From Pseudovibrio sp. Ad37 (GTDB lineage Bacteria > Pseudomonadota > Alphaproteobacteria > Rhizobiales > Stappiaceae), in assembly GCF_001623075.1 (NCBI RefSeq), contig NZ_LMCF01000012.1, positions 186,001-250,000 on the forward strand: 64,000 bases of DNA. Reading direction: 5' to 3'. Numbering within the stretch: the first letter of the stretch is position 1; the number at the start of each line of letters is the position of its first letter. The notes under the pieces are model-generated. The model had not been told where the DNA came from, ran no database searches, and worked only from the letters and a program-made list of their open reading frames with translations. This document shows positions 22,040 to 30,016 of this stretch, piece after piece. Position numbers and translations under genes: made by a program.

Positions 22040-24556
22040 ATGCCAGCATCCTGGCATAAACACGCGCGTGTTAACGTGCTGTGGCGTAGAAGGTTTAGGC
22101 TCGTTCTGAACCTGATGGGCGTTGCTGTGTTTGCTCTCCTGGGTGCTGCTGGTTTCTCTCAGGCTATGGATATTCTGCCAGCTCTTTCAGGTAGTTCTGT
22201 TGACGCCTTCAAGGTTGTCTGGGTCGCGGCAACGGCCGGCATAGCCTTGTACGCAGTCGCAGCCTCCGTCGTGCTTGTCCGCATCCGCAGGAATGACTCA
22301 TTGTCGATCCTGCAACTGCGTCAGGACCGAGCCGATGCGATGGCGCGCATTGACCGCCTTGAAAGCTTGCTGGAAACAGAAGACAGTCTCCTTTTGGTCT
22401 GGGATGGTGAGGCCAAGCATCCCGGTGTTGCCGGACATCTACCTGAAAACCTTGAACTTGCAGGCGGCCTTTCGCAGCTCGTCGAGTTCGAGACATGGTT
22501 GGACGTCAAATCCGCCGAGGCCCTGCGCGCTTTCTTGGAGCATTTGCGCGGCCACGGCGAAGTCTTCCGGTTAACCTTAACGACCACCGAAGGGGTCTAT
22601 CTGGAAGCATCCGGCCATACAGCAGGTGGGCTGGCAGTCCTGCGTCTGCGTGATCTGACCGGAGACCGTCAGCTCAGCGCCCGCCTTGCTGAGCAAAACA
22701 AAGAACTGCGCGAGCAGATCTCCTCGCTTCATAGCCTGTTGGACGCATTGCCGGGGCCTGCATGGCAACGCGACAACCATGGCCAGCTCGTCTGGGTCAA
22801 CTCAGCTTATGTGGATGCTGTCGAGGCCGAAAGCACCCGCACTGTGGTTGATGAACAGATCGAGCTTCTGGAAGCTAAAGGCCGCAACAAACTCAACATG
22901 ATGCGCCAGACTGACGGTGTCTATCATTCGCCAATGCCAGTTGTGGCAGCGGGTGAACGGCGCGTCTTTGAGTTGACTGACGTGAATTCTGAGCATGGCA
23001 ATGCCGGTCTTGCTCAGGACATTTCCGAGCTTGAACGTGTACAGGGGCAGCTTCGCCGCACACTAGAGTCCCATACGCGCACGCTCGATCAGCTTCAAAC
23101 ACCTGTGGCCGTGTTTGGCGCTGATCATCGTCTCCAGTTCTACAATGCAGCCTATCGCTCCCTATGGGATATCGATCAGAGCTTCCTGGAGACCAAGCCG
23201 GAAGAAGGCGAGCTGCTCGACGCCCTGCGCGCAGCTCGTAAACTGCCAGAGCAGGCTGACTATCGTGGTTGGAGAAACAAACATCTGGAATGCTACCATG
23301 CCTTGGATGCACAGGCGTATTGGTGGCATTTGCCAGATGGACGGACCCTCCGCGTGATCGCCAGCCCGCATCCGCAAGGTGGTGTGACGTACTTCTATGA
23401 GAACGTGACCGAGCAGTTGGATCTGGAAAGCCGCTTCAACGCACTCACCCGGGTACAGCGAGAAACGCTCGACCACCTGACAGAAGCTGTCGCCGTGTTC
23501 GGCTCCAACGGACGCATGCGCCTGTCTAACCCGGCCTTTGCCGAGGTCTGGGGCCTGTCTCAGGAGTTCCTCGAAGCAGATCCGCATGTCAATGACCTGC
23601 TGGACACCTGCAAGGAGCTGATGGGTGAGTCCGATCGTTGGCAAGAGCTCGCCCGTGGCGTAACAGGCCTGTCCGACAACCGCACCAGCGTTTCTGGTCG
23701 CATGGAGCGGATCGACGGGTCTGTTATCGACTACGTCACCGTACCGCTGCCAGATGGTGGAACGCTACTCACCTTCGTGAACGTCACTGATACGGTCAAC
23801 GTGGAACGTGCCCTCCACGCCACCAATGATGCGCTTCAGGAAGCCGACCAGCTCAAGAACGCCTTTATTCAACACGTGTCTTACGAGCTGCGATCTCCGC
23901 TGACCACCATCATCGGCTTCGCTCAGTTGTTGGGTGATGCCAAGTTCGGCGATCTGTCTCCGAAGCAGGAAGAATACACCGACTACATCCTGTCATCCTC
24001 GTCTGCTCTGCTGCACATCATCAACGACATCCTTGATCTGGCAACCGTTGATGCCGGCATCATGGAACTCGAAATCTCCGAGGTCGATGTTGCGCAGACG
24101 GTATCTGAAGCTGTCGAAGGCCTGAAAGATCGTCTGGTCGAATCCAACATCACGCTCCGCACCCACATGCCTGAGGGTATTGGCCATCTCAAAGCAGATG
24201 AGCGTCGATTGCGTCAGGTTCTCTTCAACCTGCTCTCCAACGCAATCAGCTACTCCAACAAAGGCGGCTTGGTAGACATCAGCTGCCAGCGAGAGGAAAA
24301 CGAAATCCGCTTCCGCATCAAGGATCATGGTGCAGGCATCCCTCAGGAGATGCTGGATCAGGTCTTCTCGCGCTTTGTAGGCCGCGGTGCAGGTGGAAAT
24401 CGTCAGGGCGTTGGCCTTGGCCTGTCGATCGTGAAAAGCTTTGTCGAGCTCCACGGCGGTAAAGTCGATATTTCCTCCGCCGAAGGGCAGGGCACCACAG
24501 TGGATTGCACCTTCCCGCTTGAGCCGCATGTCCATTCGCTGGAAGCGGCGGAATAA
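22040..24556 (+). CDS. divL: DivL-type PAS sensor pseudo-histidine kinase (Tyr in the H-box)
   Basis: 838 aa from ATG 22040, with AAAGGGG eight bases upstream; a TTG at 21962 gives a longer, less likely form. Two TM helices lie near residues 18-42 and 55-80, followed by a long multi-PAS region with coiled-coil links, then HisKA and HATPase (NLLSNAISYS, DHGAGIP, GVGLGLSIVKSF). In the H-box, FIQHVSYELRSPLTTI, the usual phospho-acceptor His of SHELRTPL is Tyr (codon 23882-23884, residue 615). That is the hallmark of DivL, which controls CckA-CtrA signalling and polarity in alphaproteobacteria. Its position just upstream of tsaE also fits my memory of the locus. Confidence 0.85.
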   Translation: MPASWHKHARVNVLWRRRFRLVLNLMGVAVFALLGAAGFSQAMDILPALSGSSVDAFKVVWVAATAGIALYAVAASVVLVRIRRNDSLSILQLRQDRADAMARIDRLESLLETEDSLLLVWDGEAKHPGVAGHLPENLELAGGLSQLVEFETWLDVKSAEALRAFLEHLRGHGEVFRLTLTTTEGVYLEASGHTAGGLAVLRLRDLTGDRQLSARLAEQNKELREQISSLHSLLDALPGPAWQRDNHGQLVWVNSAYVDAVEAESTRTVVDEQIELLEAKGRNKLNMMRQTDGVYHSPMPVVAAGERRVFELTDVNSEHGNAGLAQDISELERVQGQLRRTLESHTRTLDQLQTPVAVFGADHRLQFYNAAYRSLWDIDQSFLETKPEEGELLDALRAARKLPEQADYRGWRNKHLECYHALDAQAYWWHLPDGRTLRVIASPHPQGGVTYFYENVTEQLDLESRFNALTRVQRETLDHLTEAVAVFGSNGRMRLSNPAFAEVWGLSQEFLEADPHVNDLLDTCKELMGESDRWQELARGVTGLSDNRTSVSGRMERIDGSVIDYVTVPLPDGGTLLTFVNVTDTVNVERALHATNDALQEADQLKNAFIQHVSYELRSPLTTIIGFAQLLGDAKFGDLSPKQEEYTDYILSSSSALLHIINDILDLATVDAGIMELEISEVDVAQTVSEAVEGLKDRLVESNITLRTHMPEGIGHLKADERRLRQVLFNLLSNAISYSNKGGLVDISCQREENEIRFRIKDHGAGIPQEMLDQVFSRFVGRGAGGNRQGVGLGLSIVKSFVELHGGKVDISSAEGQGTTVDCTFPLEPHVHSLEAAE

Positions 24557-24644
24557 CTCATCCTTCAGTTTTCGGTCAGATAAATGCCTCTGGGGCTTGA
24601 GTTCCCTTGCTGGTTTTGGCAAGTGCTTACTCTTGAGGAATTCC

Positions 24645-24684
24645 GAGCGCGTCGTGTGTCTGCAAATGAACGCGACCTGCTCTA
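24645..24684. repeat. TAGAGC-palindrome family, copy A
   Basis: GAGCGCGTCGTGTGTCTGC then AAATGAACGCGACCTGCTCTA. Arms and core match the element at 47529-47570 (GTGTGTG, TGCnAATGAACGC, TGCTCTA). It lies in the divL/tsaE gap. Confidence 0.6.
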
Positions 24685-24754
24685 ATAGATTGGTACGTAT
24701 CCTTGGTAAGTAAGTTCAGTCTTTCTTTAAGGGGACGCTTGGAAAGTATAGATT

Positions 24755-24793
24755 AGAGCATTCTGCGTGAGCGCGATTATGTGCAGCTGCTCT
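24755..24793. repeat. TAGAGC-palindrome family, copy B
   Basis: AGAGCA (24755-24760) and TGCTCT (24788-24793) enclose TTCTGCGTGAGCGCG and following bases. It is the second element within 110 bases, in opposite sense to copy A, and ends 13 bases before the tsaE start. Confidence 0.55.
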
Positions 24794-24806
24794 TGAGGCG
24801 AATTGT

Positions 24807-26318
24807 ATGAAGGTACTTCTCGACAATCAGAGAGCAACAGAGCTCTTTGCTGCGGATTTGGCTGAGCTGCTGAAAGAGGGAGACGTACTTGCTCTTTCCG
24901 GAGATCTGGGCACGGGCAAATCCACTTTGAGCAGAGCACTGCTGCGGCATCTGGCAGCTGACCCTCATCTGGAAGTCCCAAGCCCCACCTTCACACTCGT
25001 TCAAACCTACGACCTGCCGAGAATGTCTGTCGCCCATCTCGACCTCTATCGCATTGAAGAGCCGGAGGAGTTGGAAGAGCTCGGGCTCGACGAATATCTG
25101 GAAACCGGCGTCGCGTTGATTGAATGGCCAGAGATGGGAGATCCCTCCTACTGGCCAGAAGCGCTGGACCTGAAGCTGACAGAAGGCACCGAGCCAGACA
25201 CCCGCGAGATCACCTTCACAGCCAACTGCGAAAGCTGGCAAAACCGTCTTGATCGCCTCGCCGCCCGCCGCGCTCTGCTGCAAAAATCCGGCTGGATTGA
25301 TGCCGAGCGTGAGCACGTGCAGGGCGATGCCTCTATGCGGACCTATTTTCGTCTTCACAAAAACGGTGAGACAGTCGTCTTTATGGATAGTCCGCCAACT
25401 GGGCCAGAGCCGCGTCTGCCCACTGGCAAAACCTACGGCGAAACCGTACATCGCGCCAGGGACGTTACTGCCTTCTTCGCGCTCAGTAACGCCTTGGCGG
25501 ATCATGGGTTCCGCGTACCAAAACGACTGGCCGCCGACCCTGAAAACGGATTGGCGCTGCTGGAGGATTTCGGCGACCAGATCATCACCGAAAACGGTGA
25601 GGCGGTCAAAGAGCGCTACGAGCTGGCCATTGATGATATCGCCCGGCTCCACAGCTGCAACTGGCAAACAGAGCTGCAGGCGGATGGCAAACCCCATCAG
25701 CTGAAACCCTGTGATTTCGAAGTACTGATCACGGAAGCTGACCTCTACCTCCAATGGTACCTGCCTTACGCCAGTGGAGAGCCTGCAACTGAACAGCAAG
25801 GCCGCGACTACGTTGAAGCGTGGCGAGAGCTGCTGGAGCCAGTCTTCCAGAGCGAACCGACACTGCTTTTACGGGATTACCACAGCCCAAATATCATGTG
25901 GTTGCCAGAAGCATCAGGCCTCAATAAGCTAGGTCTTATTGACTACCAAGATGCAATGATAGGCCCTGCGGCCTATGATGTTGCCTCGCTCGTGTACGAT
26001 GCACGCGTGGACATGCCAGCCGACCTGCAGGAGCATTTGCTGCAGCGATATTGCGACTTGGCAAGAAAACATAAACCCATTTTTGATGAAATGGCGTTTC
26101 GGAATGCTGTTGCTGTGTTGGCGTTGCAGCGCAATGCCAAAATCCTTGGCGCGTTTGTACGTCTTGATAAGCAGCTCGGAAAACCTAAATACATGGAGAT
26201 GCTTCCTCGCATCCGCAATTACGTGCGGCAGTGCTTTGCACAATTAGGGGAAGTTAAACTCAAACCCATGTTCACTGTCATACTCTCGTCAAATGAGACG
26301 AGCCAAAGTGACGACTGA
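24807..26318 (+). CDS. TsaE fused to an AmgK-like sugar kinase
   Basis: 503 aa. The N-terminal ~150 residues are TsaE, the ATPase for tRNA t6A formation: P-loop GDLGTGKSTLSRALL, SPTFTLVQTY, AHLDLYRI, IEWPEMG. The remaining ~350 are an aminoglycoside-phosphotransferase fold: GDASMRTYFRL, then the catalytic LLRDYHSPNIMW and metal-binding IDYQDAMIGPAAYDVASL. This second half resembles AmgK, an anomeric MurNAc/GlcNAc kinase for cell-wall recycling. Finding MurU right after it supports that. TsaE fused to the kinase is common in alphaproteobacteria; the two activities are unrelated in pathway. ATG 24807; the AmgK role is inferred from fold and context. Confidence 0.88.
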   Translation: MKVLLDNQRATELFAADLAELLKEGDVLALSGDLGTGKSTLSRALLRHLAADPHLEVPSPTFTLVQTYDLPRMSVAHLDLYRIEEPEELEELGLDEYLETGVALIEWPEMGDPSYWPEALDLKLTEGTEPDTREITFTANCESWQNRLDRLAARRALLQKSGWIDAEREHVQGDASMRTYFRLHKNGETVVFMDSPPTGPEPRLPTGKTYGETVHRARDVTAFFALSNALADHGFRVPKRLAADPENGLALLEDFGDQIITENGEAVKERYELAIDDIARLHSCNWQTELQADGKPHQLKPCDFEVLITEADLYLQWYLPYASGEPATEQQGRDYVEAWRELLEPVFQSEPTLLLRDYHSPNIMWLPEASGLNKLGLIDYQDAMIGPAAYDVASLVYDARVDMPADLQEHLLQRYCDLARKHKPIFDEMAFRNAVAVLALQRNAKILGAFVRLDKQLGKPKYMEMLPRIRNYVRQCFAQLGEVKLKPMFTVILSSNETSQSDD

Positions 26319-26349
26319 AACAAGAGAACAAAACAACAGAGACAACGAG

Positions 26350-27084
26350 ATGCCTAAAGAAATTTCCTTCCACCCTAAATCGGCAATGGTTTTGTCCGCG
26401 GGGCTGGGTAAACGTATGCGGCCCCTGACGGCGACAACCCCAAAACCTCTCATCGAGGTGGATGGTAAGTCGATGTTCGCGCGCGCAGCATCACGTTTGA
26501 AGGATGCTGGCCTCGAAACCTGCGTTGTCAACGTGCACTACCTTGCAGACCTTGTAGAGGCCCATGCCCGCAGGTTTGAAGGCTTGGATGTAAAAATCTC
26601 AGATGAACGCGAAGAGCTTTTAGATACCGGTGGTGGCATCAAAAAAGCCCTGCCAATGCTTGGTACTGATCCGTTCATTTTGAAAAACTCCGACAGCTTC
26701 TGGCTGGAAGGGGTGAAGCCCAATCTGGATCTTCTCGTAGAAACTTGGGATGACCATCAGATGGATATGCTGATGCTGCTCGCGCCAACCGTGAATGCGG
26801 TTGGGTATGACGGCAAAGGCGATTTCCTGATGAGTGATGAAGGCAAGCTGGAACGCCGCGATGAGCGTTCTGTGGCACCTTTCATCTATTCCGGCACAGC
26901 GATGATCCATCCACGGTTGTTCAAGGATACGCCGGAAGGCCCATTCTCCCTCAACCTGCTTTTTGACAAAGCGATTGAGAATGGCCGCCTCTACGGTGTC
27001 GAAGGCGATGGCCTTTGGCTGCACGTTGGAACGCCTCAAGGCCTTGATGACGCAGAACGCGCCATCGCCAACAGCACAAACTAA
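26350..27084 (+). CDS. MurU-like sugar-1-phosphate nucleotidyltransferase
   Basis: 244 aa from ATG 26350; a frame opening at 26293 would overlap tsaE-amgK. N-terminal LSAGLGKRMRPLTATTPKPL is the nucleotidyltransferase signature (GxGxRxRPLTxxxPKPL). LDTGGGIKKALPML and FILKNSDSFWL follow. With the AmgK-like kinase it would turn MurNAc into UDP-MurNAc, bypassing de novo synthesis and fosfomycin-sensitive MurA. Older annotation would call it mannose-1-phosphate guanylyltransferase; context favours MurU. A GC-rich hairpin follows. Confidence 0.82.
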   Translation: MPKEISFHPKSAMVLSAGLGKRMRPLTATTPKPLIEVDGKSMFARAASRLKDAGLETCVVNVHYLADLVEAHARRFEGLDVKISDEREELLDTGGGIKKALPMLGTDPFILKNSDSFWLEGVKPNLDLLVETWDDHQMDMLMLLAPTVNAVGYDGKGDFLMSDEGKLERRDERSVAPFIYSGTAMIHPRLFKDTPEGPFSLNLLFDKAIENGRLYGVEGDGLWLHVGTPQGLDDAERAIANSTN

Positions 27085-27098
27085 ACCCAAAACAGGAC

Positions 27099-27120
27099 GG
27101 CCCGCCAAATCGCGCGGGCC
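27099..27120 (+). terminator. GC-rich hairpin after murU
   Basis: GGCCCGC (27099-27105) and GCGGGCC (27114-27120) form a seven-base stem 15 bases after the stop codon. No T run follows, so termination is only likely. Confidence 0.5.
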
Positions 27121-27282
27121 ACCTCAGCTCACACCCTCCTAAGACTGAAGTACCAATACTCAATGCATTTTGGCGACTTTCACAAACACCTGCAATCTTG
27201 GCACTGGATATCGGACATCCACTCCGCTCGTCTAGCAGGACGGCAAGTGTTACCAGAGGCGAGGCATCACCTCCCTCGTCAT

Positions 27283-27300
27283 CCCGGCCCCCGAGCCGGG
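27283..27300. repeat. short CCCGG/CCGGG palindrome within a GTCATCCCGG...CCGGGACCCA element
   Basis: CCCGG (27283-27287) and CCGGG (27296-27300) around CCCCCGAG, flanked by CGTCAT and ACCCATAA. This layout matches a widespread alphaproteobacterial intergenic repeat. The surrounding 27121-27505 gap holds no supported gene. Confidence 0.5.
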
Positions 27301-27400
27301 ACCCATAACCCTTTGAGTTTGCGGGTTAACAGAGCATATCCCACAAAGAACATGCCCTAAATCCAAACTCCATCAACGCATCTGAAAACACACACGAAGA

Positions 27401-27441
27401 TGCTGGCCTGCGGGCACAATTCGCCCGGCCGCAGACCAGCA
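27401..27441. other. long imperfect stem-loop in the murU-to-accessory-block gap
   Basis: TGCTGG-C-CTGCGG (27401-27413) pairs with CCGCAG-A-CCAGCA (27429-27441), a 13-base stem with one mismatch. An inner GGGC/GCCC pair shortens the loop. No T run on either strand. Confidence 0.5.
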
Positions 27442-27505
27442 GGACACTCATGAAGGGCTGTGCAAGGGTAGTTGAGGCAGCCCTTGGAGTGCCGTTCACA
27501 GTGAT

Positions 27506-27832
27506 CTAATCAAGAGACACAATATTGGTTTCGACCGGAGGTGGAGAGGCGACGCTGCGTGTCGCGTGACCGGAAAATCCTTTAGGGAAGGACGTGTCGG
27601 ACAACGCATCAGTTAAAGTTCCGCAGGTCTTATCAAGTGCCTCTAGGCGGTTACATAAAGCGTAGTGCAGAGTGACTAAAACGTCACGTTCGCAACTGTT
27701 CTTCATCCGCTCGCTCAGCACCATATGCTGCATATAAGCAAGGTTCTGAAGATCAGAAACAGCAAAGTTCACGTCGTCAAATTTATTCTGAAGAGTATTT
27801 GTGGCGCCACAGGCGCATGCAGTGTCGTCCAT
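27506..27832 (-). CDS. small hypothetical protein
   Basis: 108 aa from ATG 27832 with AAAGG eight bases upstream; an upstream start at 27877 would add 15 residues. Predicted mainly helical, with CACGATNTLQNKFDDV near the N-terminus and LHYALCNRLEALDKTCGTLTDAL in the middle. The C-terminus is Pro/Val-rich. Six cysteines, no signal peptide. I recognise no family. It lies at the left part of the accessory block and shares its strand with the RTX gene. Confidence 0.45.
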   Translation of the reverse strand: MDDTACACGATNTLQNKFDDVNFAVSDLQNLAYMQHMVLSERMKNSCERDVLVTLHYALCNRLEALDKTCGTLTDALSDTSFPKGFSGHATRSVASPPPVETNIVSLD

Positions 27833-27885
27833 AATCAAAGCCTTTCTGACTTGGCTGTTGAATGAACCGCACGACATTGAGCTTT

Positions 27886-28090
27886 CGACGGCCCGCTGGC
27901 GAGCGGGAGGTTCGAAACCTGAGTCAGACAGGCGAGTTTATTCCCCTCCGAAGGAGGTGTTGTATTCACCGCCCTCCCGCTCATAGCAAAGGGTTTGCGC
28001 CCTTAGAAAAAGACACAAAAAATCCGCTAGTTGACGGGAGCGGTTACCGCTGACAAAGAGGTTTCGAAGCCTCACATATGAATGTGGAAT
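27886..28090. other. palindrome-rich structured segment of unknown function
   Basis: Several nested inverted repeats crowd here: CCCGCT/AGCGGG (27892-27907), GAGCGGGAGG (27901-27910) with CCTCCCGCTC (27973-27982), CCTCC-GAA-GGAGG (27945-27957), GAGCGGTTACCGCT (around 28038) and GAGGTTTCGAAGCCTC (around 28058). The order hairpin, GGTT-CGAA-ACC, TTTATTCC recurs in weaker form at 29838-29900. It could be a non-coding RNA or a mobile-element end. No ORF explains it. Confidence 0.45.
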
Positions 28091-28257
28091 GGAACCGCCC
28101 ACCTGTCAACGAAAAGTTGCAAAAGCAAAAGAAGTGTTGCCGTTGGGATACGCCGAGAGAATGGGTAAAAGAGTAATTATTGCCAGTTACCACTTATCGT
28201 GGCTTATGTTAGTTACTTAAAGCTCTTTTCAAAATGAGGCTGGAAAATGAGAAGTGA

Positions 28258-28280
28258 GCTGCCAACACAAGGTTGGCAGC
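28258..28280 (-). terminator. hairpin downstream of the RTX gene
   Basis: GCTGCCAAC (28258-28266), ACAAG, GTTGGCAGC (28272-28280): a perfect nine-base stem 15 bases past the RTX stop. There is little T enrichment on the minus strand. Confidence 0.55.
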
Positions 28281-28295
28281 AAAAGTTTTGGTTTA

Positions 28296-29534
28296 CTACG
28301 CTATTAGGTCCATAGCTTCAGTTGTTGCTGTAGCTGCGGCTGACAAGTTGTACAGATCTGCACCAGAGAACTGATCTGTAGAAAATCCATCCAACACAGC
28401 AAAAGAGTCATCAATTTTTACGAGTGTTGACCCAATGTATTTACCTTCAAGCGAAGCAATTCCAGCAAAGGTTTCAGCAGTGATTTCTGCATTCTGAATA
28501 ACCTGAGCCACCTCTCCATAGTAGCCGATGAGATCGACACCATCTGTAAAATCAGTGACAACGCTGAGGCCATCACCTGGGCCAAACATGAATACGTCGG
28601 TGTCTGCACCGCCGGTCACGATATTGTTGATCCCACTACCGCCGCGAATAAAGTCAACACCAGCACCACCATCAAGTGTATCGTCTCCATCGCCACCTTG
28701 GAGAACGTCACTTCCGTCACCACCCAGAATGGCGTCATTTCCAGAACCACCTAGGATAACATCATTTCCGTCACCACCTAGGATGGTATCATTTCCACCA
28801 CCACCATTGATTTTGTCTACACCACCATTGCCGTAGATGGTTTCACCAGCAGAAGAACCATTTAAGGTGTCATTTCCAGCAGAACCATTGATTGTGACTG
28901 CACCATTAGTCTGGAAGTCTAATTTTGTTAGTGTCGTACCATCAGAAAACACAAACTTCTCGATTGGGGAGGATGCACTTGCCCCGTCTTGGAGTGTGAT
29001 CACATCAGTAATCTGACTAAGGGGCTGATCTGGATTTGCTGGGTCGATGATATAGATTTTGAGATCATTGGGGTTTACTGGGTCCACGGCAACCCTGACA
29101 TGGTCTAAATTGATACCAGAACCGAACTTAATAGTGTCATTATTACCTGAAGTATCGATGATTTTATCTTTTTCATTGCCTCTATTAAACTTGTAAGTGT
29201 CGTTTCCGCTCCCGCCATACAAAATGTCATCGCCACTCTCTCCGTCTAAGTAATCGTCGCCGTTACCGCCACTTACACCATCATCACCGGTGCCACCGTA
29301 AAGAGTATCGTTACCACCATCGCCACCAAGCCAATCGTCGTCTGCTTCCCCCCAAATAATGTCATCACCGTCGCCACCAGTCAGAAAATCATCACCACTT
29401 TCTCCATGGATAAAATCATTACCATGATGAGTGCGGATACTGTCATTACCAGCACCTGCATATACAAGGTCAGCTACTAAGTCATAGTTGCTGAAATTAT
29501 CATCGCCGCTGCCAAGTCGGGTAGTCTTTGCCAT
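28296..29534 (-). CDS. RTX (haemolysin-type calcium-binding repeat) protein
   Basis: 412 aa, acidic, with no N-terminal signal. Two blocks of GGxGxDxLx nonapeptides (about residues 8-115 and 220-305) flank an HCBP-related segment (IKFGSGINLDHVRVAV ... IEKFVFSDGTTL, about residues 140-205). The C-terminus has FMFGPGDGLSVVTDFTDGVDLIGY and then a hydrophobic/Ala-rich tail, suited to type I secretion. The repeats fold on binding Ca2+ outside the cell. No protease, lipase or toxin domain is visible, so it may be a surface or biofilm protein; that is inference. No type I exporter genes are in the window. Confidence 0.85.
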   Translation of the reverse strand: MAKTTRLGSGDDNFSNYDLVADLVYAGAGNDSIRTHHGNDFIHGESGDDFLTGGDGDDIIWGEADDDWLGGDGGNDTLYGGTGDDGVSGGNGDDYLDGESGDDILYGGSGNDTYKFNRGNEKDKIIDTSGNNDTIKFGSGINLDHVRVAVDPVNPNDLKIYIIDPANPDQPLSQITDVITLQDGASASSPIEKFVFSDGTTLTKLDFQTNGAVTINGSAGNDTLNGSSAGETIYGNGGVDKINGGGGNDTILGGDGNDVILGGSGNDAILGGDGSDVLQGGDGDDTLDGGAGVDFIRGGSGINNIVTGGADTDVFMFGPGDGLSVVTDFTDGVDLIGYYGEVAQVIQNAEITAETFAGIASLEGKYIGSTLVKIDDSFAVLDGFSTDQFSGADLYNLSAAATATTEAMDLIA

Positions 29535-30016
29535 TTTCCGCTTCCTTGAGTTCTATAAGTTTATATACAATAAGTTGTACAAATAGTATGAGCTCTTCAT
29601 GCTTGTGTTTGACTGACCACCCCTGTCTTGAAATATTAAGTTAGATTTTACTCTTTCAAAGAGATGCAATGAAAGCGGTAGATGCGGTGTCGCTGAACAA
29701 GCGGCACACATCATGATGCCCATTTGCTCTATCTTCGTTGAACAAAAATACGCCATATCTGCATGTGGGAAATGTGCTTAGCAAAAAGTCCATTATTCAT
29801 GGTCAAACCACCCACTTTACTTTTCAACCGATTGATTTCAGCGCCCCGACTATCTCGGAGCGGCGGTTTTCAATCCAACCTCGCCAACCGTAAGGAATTT
29901 ATCCCGCCAGTCCTTCAAATCTGCTGTCCTCCGCCTCTGGAATTACCTAGAGGCGCACATGGAAGCTTGAGGTGATTGAAGCACTTAACCCGTCATAGTG
30001 CGATCTGTATTCGGAT
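29535..30016. other. intergenic region between the RTX and glycosyltransferase genes
   Basis: About 480 bases. It holds the RTX promoter region (AT-rich 29550-29660) and, at 29838-29950, a run of inverted repeats (CCCGA...TCGG; CCTCTGG...CTAGAGG-like) resembling in order the segment at 27886-27975. A 67-codon minus frame at 29553-29756 is not credible. Confidence 0.4.

Noticed and set aside
27163-27360. 65-codon plus-strand frame after murU
   Set aside because: It runs across an intergenic palindrome repeat and has a low-complexity Pro/His composition.
28600-29530. Regularly spaced repeats that might be a CRISPR array
   Set aside because: They encode the GGxGxD nonapeptide repeats of the RTX protein in frame; units are diverged and there are no spacers or cas genes.
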